Below, piece by piece: positions 17,539 through 26,401 of a DNA stretch of 64,000 bases. The stretch is from NCBI RefSeq assembly GCF_000774145.1, contig NZ_KN322986.1:248001-312000 (forward strand), read 5' to 3'. The stretch comes from Pseudomonas mediterranea CFBP 5447. Its GTDB lineage: Bacteria; Pseudomonadota; Gammaproteobacteria; Pseudomonadales; Pseudomonadaceae. The stretch's first letter is position 1, and each line of letters opens with the position of its first letter. A model generated the notes under the pieces. The model did not search any database. It saw nothing but the letters and a program-made list of their open reading frames with translations, and was not told the DNA's origin. Made by a program: the position numbers and the translations under genes.

Positions 17539-18894
17539 ATGAATGCTCTTGCCCGCCGCGTTGCAGGCCTGCTGTTCAGCACAGTTTGTCTGCCCCTTTC
17601 AGCCCTGGCTGCCGATCCACAACCCACCCATGAATTCACCCTCGACAACGGCCTGAAGGTCGTGGTGCGCGAAGATCATCGTGCGCCGGTGGTGGTTTCC
17701 CAGGTCTGGTACAAAGTCGGCTCCAGTTATGAAACACCGGGCCAGACCGGTTTGTCCCACGCCTTGGAACACATGATGTTCAAGGGCAGCGAAAAAGTCG
17801 GCCCCGGCGAGGCATCGCTGATCCTGCGGGACCTGGGTGCCGAGGAAAACGCCTTCACCAGCGATGACTTCACGGCTTATTACCAGGTGCTGGCCCGGGA
17901 TCGCCTGGGCGTGGCCTTCGAGCTGGAAGCCGACCGCATGGCCAGCCTGCGCCTGCCGCCTGAAGAGTTCAGCCGCGAGATCGAAGTCATCAAGGAAGAG
18001 CGCCGCATGCGCACCGACGACAAGCCGATGTCCAAGGCCTTCGAGCGCTTCAAGGCCATGGCTTATCCGGCCAGCGGCTACCACACGCCCACCATCGGCT
18101 GGATGGCCGACCTGGACCGCATGACCGTCCAGGAACTGCGCCACTGGTACGAATCCTGGTACGCGCCGAACAATGCCACCCTGGTGGTGGTCGGCGACGT
18201 GACGCCGGACGAGGTCAAGGCCCTGGCCCAGCGTTATTTCGGCCCGATTGCCCGGCGTGCCGTGCCGACGGCGAAAATCCCCCTGGAACTGGCCGAACCC
18301 GGCGAGCGCCAGATCACCCTGCATGTGCAGACCCAACTGCCCAGCCTGATGCTGGCCTTCAACGTGCCGAGCATCGCCACCGCGACCGATAAGCGCTCGG
18401 TCAACGCCCTGCGGCTGATCTCGGCCCTGCTGGATGGCGGCTACAGCGGCCGGATTCCGACCCAGCTGGAGCGCGGCGAAGAGCTGGTGTCCGGCGGCTC
18501 GTCGAGCTACGACGCCTACACCCGTGGCGACACGCTGTTCACCTTGTCAGCGGCACCCAACACCCAGAAGAACAAGACCATGGCCCAGGCCGAAGCCGGC
18601 CTGTGGCGCTTGCTGGAGCAATTGAAAACCACCGCCCCGACTGCCGAGGAACTGGAGCGCGTCCGTGCCCAGGTGATCGCCGGCCTGGTCTACGAGCGCG
18701 ACTCGATCACCAGCCAGGCCACCGCCATCGGTCAGTTGGAGACCGTCGGGTTGTCCTGGAGGCTGATGGACACCGAGCTCGCCGAATTGCAAAGCGTGAC
18801 CCCGCAAGATATCCAGAAGGCAGCCCAGCTGTATTTCACCCGCTCGCGCCTGAGCGTTGCGCACGTCCTGCCCGAGGAGAAAGCTCATGAGTGA
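17539..18894 (+). CDS. M16 family zinc peptidase, catalytically competent subunit
   Basis: This 451-residue exported pitrilysin-type peptidase has a signal peptide (to ~residue 25, LSALA-A). The inverted zinc motif HALEH is at residues 74-78 with the downstream glutamate region EIEVIKEERRMR. It is followed by, and overlaps by eight bases, a second M16 gene whose product lacks the HxxEH motif. Such active/inactive pairs form heterodimers in other bacteria. The substrate is unknown; the location is periplasmic by inference. Confidence 0.92.
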   Translation: MNALARRVAGLLFSTVCLPLSALAADPQPTHEFTLDNGLKVVVREDHRAPVVVSQVWYKVGSSYETPGQTGLSHALEHMMFKGSEKVGPGEASLILRDLGAEENAFTSDDFTAYYQVLARDRLGVAFELEADRMASLRLPPEEFSREIEVIKEERRMRTDDKPMSKAFERFKAMAYPASGYHTPTIGWMADLDRMTVQELRHWYESWYAPNNATLVVVGDVTPDEVKALAQRYFGPIARRAVPTAKIPLELAEPGERQITLHVQTQLPSLMLAFNVPSIATATDKRSVNALRLISALLDGGYSGRIPTQLERGEELVSGGSSSYDAYTRGDTLFTLSAAPNTQKNKTMAQAEAGLWRLLEQLKTTAPTAEELERVRAQVIAGLVYERDSITSQATAIGQLETVGLSWRLMDTELAELQSVTPQDIQKAAQLYFTRSRLSVAHVLPEEKAHE

Positions 18895-20377
18895 GCGCAA
18901 ATCATCACGCCTGCTGCTGATCGGCCTGGTGTTCATCGCCCTGGTCGCAGCCCTGGCCTTCTACCTGTCCCCTGCCACTGACGTCACTGCCAGCCAGGCC
19001 CTGGATAACGCCAAGTCCGGCAACAAGCTGCAATCGCTGGCGGAACTGGATGGCAAGGCGCCCGGCCACCGCCAACTCGACGTGCAAACCTGGAAAACCG
19101 CCGACGGCGCCAAGGTGCTGTTCGTCGAAGCGCGTGAACTGCCGATGTTCGACCTGCGCCTGACTTTCGCCGCCGGCAGCAGCCAGGACGGCAACGTCCC
19201 CGGCCTGGCCCAGCTGACCAACGCCATGCTCAACGAAGGTGTGGCCGGCAAGGATGTCAGCGCCATCGCCGAAGGGTTCGAAAGCCTTGGCGCGGACTTC
19301 GGCAACGGTGCCTACCGGGACATGGCCGTGGCCTCCCTGCGCAGCCTCAGTGCGGTGGACAAGCGTGAGCCGGCCCTGAAATTGTTCGCCGAAGTGGTCG
19401 GCAAACCGACCTTCCCCGCCGACTCCTTCGCCCGCATCAAGAACCAGATGCTCGCCGGCTTCGAGTACCAGAAACAGAACCCCGGCAAACTGGCGGGCCT
19501 GGAACTGATGAAGCGCCTGTACGGTGAGCATCCTTACGCCCATTCCAGCGATGGCACCGCGCAAAGCATTCCGCCGATTACCCTGGCCCAGGCCCGGGCT
19601 TTTCATGCCAAGGCCTACACCGCCGGCAACGCGGTGATTGCGATGGTGGGAGACCTGTCCCGCGCCGAAGCCGAGGCGATTGCCAACCAGGTGTCCGCGG
19701 CGCTACCCAAAGGTCCGGCCCTGGCAAAAACACCCTCGCCCGTGGAACCGAAGGCGAGCGTCAGCCACATCGAATTCCCGTCCAAGCAGACCAACCTGAT
19801 GCTCGCGCAACTGGGCATCGACCGGGATGACCCGGACTTTGCGGCCGTTTCCCTGGGCAACCAGATCCTCGGCGGTGGCGGTTTCGGCACGCGCTTGATG
19901 ACCGAAGTGCGGGAAAAACGCGGCCTGACCTATGGCGTGTATTCCGGCTTCACGCCGATGCAGGCCCGCGGCCCGTTCATGATCAACCTGCAGACCCGCG
20001 CCGAAATGAGCGAAGGCACACTCAAGCTGGTGCAGGATGTGTTCGCCGAGTACCTGCAGAACGGTCCGACCCAGAAGGAACTCGATGACGCCAAGCGTGA
20101 GCTGGCCGGCAGCTTCCCCCTGTCCACCGCGAGCAACGCCGACATTGTCGGCCAACTCGGGGCCATGGGCTTCTACGACCTGCCGCTGAGCTACCTGGAA
20201 GACTTCATGCGTCAGTCCCAGGCGTTGACCGTAGATCAGGTCAAGGCCGCGCTGAACAAGCACCTGAGCACCGACAAGATGGTCATCGTCACCGCCGGTC
20301 CGACCGTGCCGCAAAAGCCGTTGCCGGCCCCCACTGACAAACCTGCCGAGCAACCGCTCGGGGTTCCGGAGCACTAA
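18887..20377 (+). CDS. M16 family peptidase-like protein, non-catalytic partner
   Basis: This 496-residue protein has an N-terminal hydrophobic anchor (LLLIGLVFIALVAALAFYL, ~9-27). The M16 domains have the substrate-side motif GGFGTRLMTEVREKRGLTYGVYSG. At the place of HxxEH the sequence reads LAQLTNAML, so zinc ligands are missing. It probably pairs with the upstream active peptidase. It ends with a Pro-rich tail. The start at 18887 overlaps the upstream gene by eight bases, and the stop shares one base with the rsmD start. Confidence 0.92.
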   Translation: MSERKSSRLLLIGLVFIALVAALAFYLSPATDVTASQALDNAKSGNKLQSLAELDGKAPGHRQLDVQTWKTADGAKVLFVEARELPMFDLRLTFAAGSSQDGNVPGLAQLTNAMLNEGVAGKDVSAIAEGFESLGADFGNGAYRDMAVASLRSLSAVDKREPALKLFAEVVGKPTFPADSFARIKNQMLAGFEYQKQNPGKLAGLELMKRLYGEHPYAHSSDGTAQSIPPITLAQARAFHAKAYTAGNAVIAMVGDLSRAEAEAIANQVSAALPKGPALAKTPSPVEPKASVSHIEFPSKQTNLMLAQLGIDRDDPDFAAVSLGNQILGGGGFGTRLMTEVREKRGLTYGVYSGFTPMQARGPFMINLQTRAEMSEGTLKLVQDVFAEYLQNGPTQKELDDAKRELAGSFPLSTASNADIVGQLGAMGFYDLPLSYLEDFMRQSQALTVDQVKAALNKHLSTDKMVIVTAGPTVPQKPLPAPTDKPAEQPLGVPEH

Positions 20378-20988
20378 TGGCCCGTCCATCGAATTCCAGC
20401 AAGAAACCCGCTCACAACGGCATCAACCAGCTGCGCATCATCGGCGGCGAATGGCGCAGCCGGCGCCTGAGCTTCCCCGACGCCCCGGGCTTGCGCCCGA
20501 CACCGGACCGGGTGCGTGAGACCCTGTTCAACTGGCTCGCCCCCTACGTGGCCGGCGCCCGGGTGCTCGACCCGTTTGCTGGCAGCGGCGCGCTGTTTCT
20601 CGAAGCCCTGTCCCGTGGCGCCGCCATGGGCCAGGCACTGGACGCCAGCAGCCTGGCGGTTTCCAGCCTGAAAGAACACCTGGGCAGCCTGCGTTGCACG
20701 GTCGGCCAGGTGCAGACCGCCGACGCCTTGCGCTATCTGGACAGCCAACCTGCCAGCCCTTTCGACCTGGTGTTCCTCGACCCGCCGTTCAACCAGAACC
20801 TGTTGCCGACGGTCTGCGCGCTGCTCGAGGAACGCCAGTGGCTGGCCGAGGATGCCTGGGTCTACACTGAAAGCGAAACCGCTCCGTCGATCCTCGGCTT
20901 GCCGGGCAATTGGCGCTTGCATCGCGAGCAGAAATCCGGACGGGTGTACTACGCATTGTGGCAACGAATGGCAGAAGCCGTCGGCTGA
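20377..20988 (+). CDS. rsmD: 16S rRNA (guanine966-N2)-methyltransferase
   Basis: This 203-residue SAM methyltransferase modifies G966 of 16S rRNA. Seen: RIIGGEWRSRRL near the N-terminus, the SAM loop VLDPFAGSGALFLEALSRGA (~residue 60) and the catalytic motif LVFLDPPF. It shares one base with the upstream M16 stop and is last in the three-gene run. Confidence 0.95.
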   Translation: MARPSNSSKKPAHNGINQLRIIGGEWRSRRLSFPDAPGLRPTPDRVRETLFNWLAPYVAGARVLDPFAGSGALFLEALSRGAAMGQALDASSLAVSSLKEHLGSLRCTVGQVQTADALRYLDSQPASPFDLVFLDPPFNQNLLPTVCALLEERQWLAEDAWVYTESETAPSILGLPGNWRLHREQKSGRVYYALWQRMAEAVG

Positions 20989-21018
20989 CGGCTGGCCGCT
21001 GCATCGAGAACAATAATA

Positions 21019-22017
21019 ATGGCCGCTGCATCTGAACGCTTCATCCCCGCCAGGGGCCTTGGCAACCCCCACCTGCAAACCCTGTGGGGCCCGTTATGGC
21101 GCAAGACCACGCACATCGTTCGCCAACGCGAACGCTTGTGGCTGGACGACGGCGATTTCCTCGACCTCGACTGGCATGGCCCACACAGCGCCAAGGCGCC
21201 ACTGGTGCTGGTGCTTCACGGGCTGACAGGTTCCTCCAATTCACCTTACGTGGCTGGTTTGCAACAAGCCCTCGGGCTTCAGGGTTGGGCCAGCGTCGCG
21301 CTGAACTGGCGCGGCTGCTCAGGCGAACCGAACCTGCTACCGCGCAGCTACCACTCCGGCGTCAGCGAAGACCTGGCCGCCGCCATCACTCACCTGCGGA
21401 CGCGACGCCCCTTGGCGCCATTGTTTGCAGTGGGTTATTCGTTAGGCGGCAATGTACTGCTCAAGCACCTGGGAGAAACCGGCAGCGCCAGCCAACTGCT
21501 CGGCGCCGTAGCCGTTTCGGTGCCGTTTCGTCTCGACCAGTGCGCCGACCGCATCGGACAAGGGTTTTCCAGGTTCTATCAAGCGCATTTCATGCGGGAA
21601 CTGGTGGCGTACGTGCGCAACAAGCAACGCCGGTTCAAGCACGACGGACGCCACGAAGGCCTGGCCACCCTGGCGGCGCTGGGCCCACTCGAAAACATGC
21701 GCACCTTCTGGGACTTCGACGGCCGCGTGACCGCACCGCTGCATGGCTTTTCCGACGCTTCGGACTATTACCGCCGTGCGTCCAGCCGCTATTACATGAG
21801 CGAAATCAACACGCCGACCCTGGTCATCCAGGCCGCCGACGACCCCTTCGTGTTCCCCCACAGCCTGCCCGAACCCCACGAGCTGTCCGCCTGCACCCAA
21901 CTTGAACTGCATGCCCAGGGTGGGCACGTGGGATTCGTCGAAGGCACCTTGCGCTCGCCCGGATACTACCTGGAGCGACGTATCCCCCAGTGGCTGGCAA
22001 GCCTGGGTCACGGATGA
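21019..22017 (+). CDS. yheT: YheT-type alpha/beta hydrolase
   Basis: This 332-residue hydrolase of the AB-hydrolase YheT/ABHD1-3 family has an N-terminal PARGLGNPHLQTLWG motif, LVLHGLTGSSNSPY oxyanion region and nucleophile elbow GYSLGGN (Ser ~143). A late aspartate (AADDPF) and histidine (GGHVGFVE) complete the triad. The substrate is unknown, probably a short-chain ester. Confidence 0.88.
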   Translation: MAAASERFIPARGLGNPHLQTLWGPLWRKTTHIVRQRERLWLDDGDFLDLDWHGPHSAKAPLVLVLHGLTGSSNSPYVAGLQQALGLQGWASVALNWRGCSGEPNLLPRSYHSGVSEDLAAAITHLRTRRPLAPLFAVGYSLGGNVLLKHLGETGSASQLLGAVAVSVPFRLDQCADRIGQGFSRFYQAHFMRELVAYVRNKQRRFKHDGRHEGLATLAALGPLENMRTFWDFDGRVTAPLHGFSDASDYYRRASSRYYMSEINTPTLVIQAADDPFVFPHSLPEPHELSACTQLELHAQGGHVGFVEGTLRSPGYYLERRIPQWLASLGHG

Positions 22018-22039
22018 GCAGCCGCCAACACCACTCCCC

Positions 22040-22128
22040 TGTGGGAGCGAGCCTGCTCGCGATAGCGGACTGTCTGTCACTTCAATGTTGCTGACCCGCC
22101 GCTATCGCGAGCAGGCTCGCTCCCACAG
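22040..22128. repeat. REP inverted pair
   Basis: TGTGGGAGCGAGCCTGCTCG and its inverse lie ~40 bp apart immediately after yheT, a likely transcript end. Confidence 0.9.
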
Positions 22129-22167
22129 GGACTATTGCCGGCAGGAAGAAACAGGCCGACTGTAAGG

Positions 22168-22232
22168 CCCCGCCCCGCCCCGCCCCGCTTTGCTTTGCTT
22201 TTGCTTTTGCTTTTGCTTTTGCTTTTGCTTTT
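22168..22232. repeat. Simple-sequence tract (CCCCG)4 - (GCTTT)2 - (GCTTTT)6
   Basis: Three related short tandem arrays run directly into each other: CCCCG four times, GCTTT twice and GCTTTT six times. It is not coding; on the minus strand it gives a meaningless Lys/Gln alternation. Its copy number may vary between strains. Confidence 0.9.
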
Positions 22233-22500
22233 GATCTTCAGGCCCCGTCAACCACGCTGGCCGAACGCAGGCATTGCGTAGTGGGCAACCCGGCAGGGAT
22301 GCCGGGTTAGCCGCGCTGGGCCATGGATGGCCCTTCGCGGCGGGCCCACGGAGCAATGCCGGAGTGAGGGCACACCTCGCCTAGGCGAGGTGCCGAGTGG
22401 TGGGGCCCAGCCTTTTTGGTTACTTTTGGGGCGTTTGCCAAAAGTGACCCGCCGTAAGGGCGGAACCCTAAGCCGCCGTTACCGCAGCAACGGATATGTA
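22233..22500. repeat. Structured intergenic element with several hairpins
   Basis: No supported gene in 268 bp. Four stem-loops are visible: AACCCGGC/GCCGGGTT (~22288-22309), a perfect 20-bp palindrome CACCTCGCC-TA-GGCGAGGTG minus none (22373-22392), ACTTTTGG/CCAAAAGT (22422-22445) and CCGCC/GGCGG (22449-22463). I recognise this as a sequence type found many times in Pseudomonas genomes, often wrongly annotated as small proteins. It may be a mobile repeat or a structured RNA; the sequence alone does not decide. Confidence 0.6.
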
Positions 22501-22531
22501 CCCGGCCATCGAGAGCAAGCTCGACCCCCCA

Positions 22532-23386
22532 TTACTCGCCCTTCGCCACCCCCCGCCCCGGATCATTAATCCACTCACTCCACGACCCGGCATACAACCT
22601 CCCCAACGGATACCCCGCCAGGCACAAGGCAAACAGGTTATGACACGCAGTCACCCCGGACCCGCAATAGGCCACCAACTCAGTCGGCGAACGCTCCCCC
22701 AATTTCTCGGCAAAACGCTGCCTGAGCCGATCAGCCGGCAGAAAACCCCCATCAGCGCCAAGATTGTCGGTAAATGCCGCACATTGCGCCCCCGGGATGT
22801 GCCCGGCCACCGGGTCGATCGGCTCGACTTCGCCCTTGAAACGCGGCAACGCACGAGCATCCAGAAGCGTCATTTCCGCTTGGCCGAGACGCTGTTGCAG
22901 CGCCTGAGCGTCGAGCAACAGGGCATCATCCGGCGAACCGCTGAACGTCCCACGGTTGCCCGCCGGCGGATCGAGGCTCAAGGGCAAACCATTGGCATGC
23001 CAGGCCTTGAGCCCGCCGTCGAGCAGATACACACCCTCGCGCTTGCCCAGCCAGGCCAGCAACCACCAGGCCCGGGCCGCATAGGCACCGGGACCATCGT
23101 CGTACAGCACGACGTCGCTGTCGTTGCTGACACCCCAAGCCCGCAAACGCTCTATCAACGCTCCAGGATCCGGCAGCGGATGGCGTCCGGTCACCCCTTT
23201 GATCACCGGGCCACTCAGGTCGCGCTCAAGGTCGGCGAACGACGCACCGGCAATATGCCCCTCGGCGTAGCTGCGCTGGCCATAATCCGGGTCATCGAGG
23301 GCAAAACGGCAATCGAGGATCACCAGCCCGGGCTGTGCCTTCCTCTGTTCGAGGGCTTGAGGGCTGATGAGTTGCGCGATGGGCAT
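22532..23386 (-). CDS. sseA: 3-mercaptopyruvate sulfurtransferase (two-domain rhodanese)
   Basis: This 284-residue protein has an inactive N-terminal rhodanese domain and a catalytic C-terminal domain with active-site loop CGSGVTA (Cys241). That loop is the mercaptopyruvate-type sequence rather than the CRKGVT of thiosulfate enzymes. It transfers sulfane sulfur from 3-mercaptopyruvate to acceptors such as cyanide or thiols. From memory it is not in this position in P. aeruginosa, so it and the repeat next to it may have moved here together. Confidence 0.9.
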   Translation of the reverse strand: MPIAQLISPQALEQRKAQPGLVILDCRFALDDPDYGQRSYAEGHIAGASFADLERDLSGPVIKGVTGRHPLPDPGALIERLRAWGVSNDSDVVLYDDGPGAYAARAWWLLAWLGKREGVYLLDGGLKAWHANGLPLSLDPPAGNRGTFSGSPDDALLLDAQALQQRLGQAEMTLLDARALPRFKGEVEPIDPVAGHIPGAQCAAFTDNLGADGGFLPADRLRQRFAEKLGERSPTELVAYCGSGVTACHNLFALCLAGYPLGRLYAGSWSEWINDPGRGVAKGE

Positions 23387-23431
23387 GGCGAGCTCCTGTA
23401 GCGAAATGGCCTGTGGATTCAGATCCGATTC

Positions 23432-24103
23432 CTATTGCCCCTCCTCCAGCGTCTGAGGCAGAGGGACGTAATATTCTTTGAACAGTGCATCCACCGCTTC
23501 GCGAGCCTGATCGGTGACGAAACCGGCCTCCAGCACCAACACCTGGTATACCCCGCGCTTGATGGCCTGTTCACTCAAATGATTGGAGTTTTCCCGAGTG
23601 GTGCAAAGAAACCGCACCCAGGACGTCAGGATGATCCAGGCATTAAGGGTCAGGGACTCGATCTGCACCCGGTCCATCTTCAGGATGCCGGCTGCGACGA
23701 AGCCCTCATAGATGGCAGTCCCGTGGATCAGGCAACGCTGGGAAAACCGGCGATAGCGGGCCGCAAGATCCGGATCGCTGTCGAGCAGGTGCTCCAGGTC
23801 CCGGTGCAGGAAGCGATAGCTCCACATCGCCGACAACAGCTCCTTGAGATAGAAGCGCTTGTCCTCCACCGTGGCCGCCCGGCCCTGGGGCGGGCGCAGG
23901 AAGCTGTCCACCAGGTTTTCGTACTCACTGAACAGCACGGCGATGATCGCCTGCTTGTTAGGGAAGTGGTAGTAGAGATTGCCCGGGGACATGTCCATGT
24001 GGGCAGCAATGTGGTTGGTGCTGACACTGCGCTCGCCCTGCTGGTTGAACAGCTCGAGGCTGTTTTGCACGATGCGCTCGCTGGTTTTCATTCGTATGGC
24101 CAT
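23432..24103 (-). CDS. laoR: TetR-family regulator of the long-chain alcohol oxidation genes
   Basis: This protein of ~223 residues has an N-terminal TetR helix-turn-helix (RIVQNSLELFNQQG then ISTNHIA-like VSTNHIAAHMDMSPGNLYYHF) and a ligand-binding C-terminal domain. It is divergent from the aldehyde dehydrogenase gene, and a perfect palindrome at 24195-24218 lies between them. In P. aeruginosa the same gene order is the laoABCR system, where LaoR represses long-chain alcohol oxidation genes and is released by fatty acyl-type ligands. A start at 24091 (MKTSER) is also possible; neither start has a strong ribosome site. Confidence 0.85.
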   Translation of the reverse strand: MAIRMKTSERIVQNSLELFNQQGERSVSTNHIAAHMDMSPGNLYYHFPNKQAIIAVLFSEYENLVDSFLRPPQGRAATVEDKRFYLKELLSAMWSYRFLHRDLEHLLDSDPDLAARYRRFSQRCLIHGTAIYEGFVAAGILKMDRVQIESLTLNAWIILTSWVRFLCTTRENSNHLSEQAIKRGVYQVLVLEAGFVTDQAREAVDALFKEYYVPLPQTLEEGQ

Positions 24104-24194
24104 GGCTTGGGCTTTAATTCGACGAAAGCATTGGGGCATCTTACGACCTATCGCCCGGAGGACAAACCCAAAGCCGTCAAGGAAGTCATTTGAC

Positions 24195-24218
24195 TTTCTA
24201 GAGCATAAGCTCTAGAAA
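24195..24218. promoter_or_regulatory. Perfect palindromic operator candidate for LaoR
   Basis: TTTCTAGAGC, a four-base spacer ATAA and GCTCTAGAAA form an exact 10-bp inverted repeat. It lies 92 bp before the laoR start and 33 bp before the laoC start, which is the expected site for a TetR dimer controlling both directions. Confidence 0.75.
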
Positions 24219-24250
24219 ACACCCACACTAATAAGAACTGGTGCCTGACG

Positions 24251-25681
24251 ATGCCTGCCGACATTGCTTATCTGCGCGATTCCCAACAGCTAGTGAATGA
24301 GCTGCAGTCACTGTTCGAGGCACAACGCCAGGCCTATGCCGTTCATCCAATGCCGCCGGTAGAGCAGCGCCGGCAATGGCTCAAGTCTCTCAGGGAGATA
24401 CTGAGTAATGAACGACAAGCCCTGATCGACGCCATCAGCGAAGACTTCAGCCACCGCAGCGCCGACGAAACGCTGTTGGCCGAGCTGATGCCGAGCCTGC
24501 ACGGCATCCATTACGCCAGCCGACACCTCAAAGGCTGGATGAAACCCTCCCGGCGCAAGGTGGGCATGGCCTTCCAGCCGGCGTCGGCCAAGGTGATTTA
24601 CCAGCCGCTGGGCGTGGTCGGGGTCATCGTGCCGTGGAACTACCCTCTGTTCCTGGCCATCGGGCCGTTGGTCGGGGCCTTGTCGGCGGGCAATCGGGTG
24701 ATGCTCAAGCTCAGCGAAGCCACACCCGCCACCGGACTGTTGCTCAAGCAATTGCTGGCGCGGGTCTTCCCCCAGGATCTGGTATGCGTGGTGCTCGGTG
24801 AGGCAGATGTCGGCGTAGCCTTTTCCAGGCTGCCGTTCGACCACCTGTTGTTTACCGGTGCCACCAGCATTGGCAGGCATGTCATGCGGGCCGCCGCCGA
24901 GAACCTGACCCCCGTCACCCTGGAACTGGGTGGAAAGTCGCCCGCCATCGTGTCCACCGACGTGCCGCTGAATGATGCCGCCGAGCGCATTGCCTTCGGC
25001 AAGATGCTGAATGCCGGGCAAACCTGCGTCGCGCCTGATTACGTGTTGGTGCCGCAAAGCCGCATCGGCGAATTCGTCGATGCCTATCGCGAAGCGGTTC
25101 GCAGGCTTTATCCGACCCTGGCTGACAACCCGGACTACACTGCGATCATCAACGAACGACACCTGGCACGGCTTAACGGCTACATCAGCGACGCTACCAG
25201 CAAGGGCGGATTGCTGATCGAGTTGTTCGACCAGGGCCAGGGACGCCGCATGCCCCACAGCCTGCTACTTAACGTCAGCGACGACATGACTGTCATGCAG
25301 GACGAGATCTTCGGCCCGCTGCTGCCCATCGTGCCCTATGATGACCTGGACCAGGCGTTTGCCTACATCAATCAACGGCCTCGTCCGTTGGCGCTCTACT
25401 ATTTCGGCTACAACAAGGCCGAACAGAATCGCGTACTCCACGAAACCCACTCCGGCGGCGTCTGCCTGAACGACACCCTGCTGCACGTCGCCCAGGACGA
25501 TTTGCCATTCGGTGGCATCGGTCCCTCGGGGATGGGGCATTACCACGGGCACGAAGGCTTCCTGACCTTCAGCAAAGCCAAGGGTGTGCTGAGCAAACAA
25601 CGCTTCAATGCCGCCAGACTGATTTATCCGCCCTACGGCAAGCCGCTCCAGAAGTTGATTCAGAAGCTGTTTGTCCGTTAA
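24251..25681 (+). CDS. laoC: Aldehyde dehydrogenase (coniferyl-aldehyde type), LaoC
   Basis: This 476-residue NAD(P)-dependent aldehyde dehydrogenase has general base Glu225 in LELGGKSP, nucleophile Cys259 in NAGQTCVAPDY, and PWNYP cofactor region at ~128-132. Automated annotation often calls this subfamily coniferyl aldehyde dehydrogenase. In the lao context it oxidises long-chain aldehydes to fatty acids. The C-terminal ~25 residues are basic and hydrophobic (LIYPPYGKPLQKLIQKLF), possibly a membrane-associating helix. Confidence 0.9.
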   Translation: MPADIAYLRDSQQLVNELQSLFEAQRQAYAVHPMPPVEQRRQWLKSLREILSNERQALIDAISEDFSHRSADETLLAELMPSLHGIHYASRHLKGWMKPSRRKVGMAFQPASAKVIYQPLGVVGVIVPWNYPLFLAIGPLVGALSAGNRVMLKLSEATPATGLLLKQLLARVFPQDLVCVVLGEADVGVAFSRLPFDHLLFTGATSIGRHVMRAAAENLTPVTLELGGKSPAIVSTDVPLNDAAERIAFGKMLNAGQTCVAPDYVLVPQSRIGEFVDAYREAVRRLYPTLADNPDYTAIINERHLARLNGYISDATSKGGLLIELFDQGQGRRMPHSLLLNVSDDMTVMQDEIFGPLLPIVPYDDLDQAFAYINQRPRPLALYYFGYNKAEQNRVLHETHSGGVCLNDTLLHVAQDDLPFGGIGPSGMGHYHGHEGFLTFSKAKGVLSKQRFNAARLIYPPYGKPLQKLIQKLFVR

Positions 25682-25709
25682 CCGGGTGCCTGATCGGGTA
25701 ATAACAATA

Positions 25710-26255
25710 ATGAACCCTAGCCTGACCGATACACCCGCGCTGTCACGGCGTGGCCTGCTGAAATTCAGCCTCGGCGCCAGCGTCTTCCTGAGCACAGTGG
25801 GGCTGGGGGCCAGCCTGAGCGGTTGCTCGCCAGGCCAATCGGCCAAGGGCCTTGCTGCCCTGCGCGAGAACGACCTGCCGTTTTTACGCGCCGTCATCCC
25901 CGTGATGCTGGAGGGCGCCGTGACGGTCGAACAACTTCCAGTCGCCGCTGACGCCACCCTTGAAAGCCTGGATACCGGCCTGGCCCACCTGTCCCCACCC
26001 ATGCTCAAGCTCACCCGCCAACTGTTCGACGTACTCACGCTGGGCATTACCCGCGGGCCGCTGACCGGCGTCTGGGGCTCGTGGGAAACCGCCAGCGCCG
26101 ATGACATCCGCCAGTTTCTCGATCGCTGGGAACACAGCTCGCTGAGCCTGCTACGCCAAGGCCACAGCTCATTGCTGCAAATGGTGATGATGGCGTGGTA
26201 CAGCCGGACCGAGGCCTGGGCACATTGCGGGTACCCAGGGCCACCCACGGTTTGA
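25710..26255 (+). CDS. laoB: Tat-exported small subunit-like protein LaoB
   Basis: This 181-residue protein has a twin-arginine signal (SRRGLLKFSLGASVF) and then LSGC, which could be a lipobox, so it may be a Tat-exported lipoprotein. It resembles the small subunits that accompany GMC-type membrane dehydrogenases. LaoB is required for LaoA activity in P. aeruginosa by genetic context; its exact role is unclear. It begins 28 bp after laoC. The ATG at 25710 is used because it places the twin arginines in a normal signal position. Confidence 0.82.
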   Translation: MNPSLTDTPALSRRGLLKFSLGASVFLSTVGLGASLSGCSPGQSAKGLAALRENDLPFLRAVIPVMLEGAVTVEQLPVAADATLESLDTGLAHLSPPMLKLTRQLFDVLTLGITRGPLTGVWGSWETASADDIRQFLDRWEHSSLSLLRQGHSSLLQMVMMAWYSRTEAWAHCGYPGPPTV

Positions 26256-26272
26256 GACCCAACCGAAATCCC

Positions 26273-26360
26273 TGTGGGAGCGAGCCTGCTCGCGATGCGG
26301 TAGATCGTCAACATTGTTGTTGACTGACACAACGCTTTCGCGAGCAGGCTCGCTCCCACA
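26273..26360. repeat. REP inverted pair inside the lao operon
   Basis: TGTGGGAGCGAGCCTGCTCG and the inverse CGAGCAGGCTCGCTCCCACA are ~40 bp apart between laoB and laoA. Because it splits a same-direction operon it could reduce laoA transcription or stabilise the upstream mRNA. Confidence 0.9.
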
Positions 26361-26401
26361 AGAGGCCTAACGCCCATCCATAACCACAAGAGAGCCCGAA
26401 C

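Noticed and set aside
22132..22356. Minus-strand frame with alternating Lys and Gln
   Set aside because: It is a translation of the (GCTTTT)6 microsatellite and nearby repeat, not a gene.
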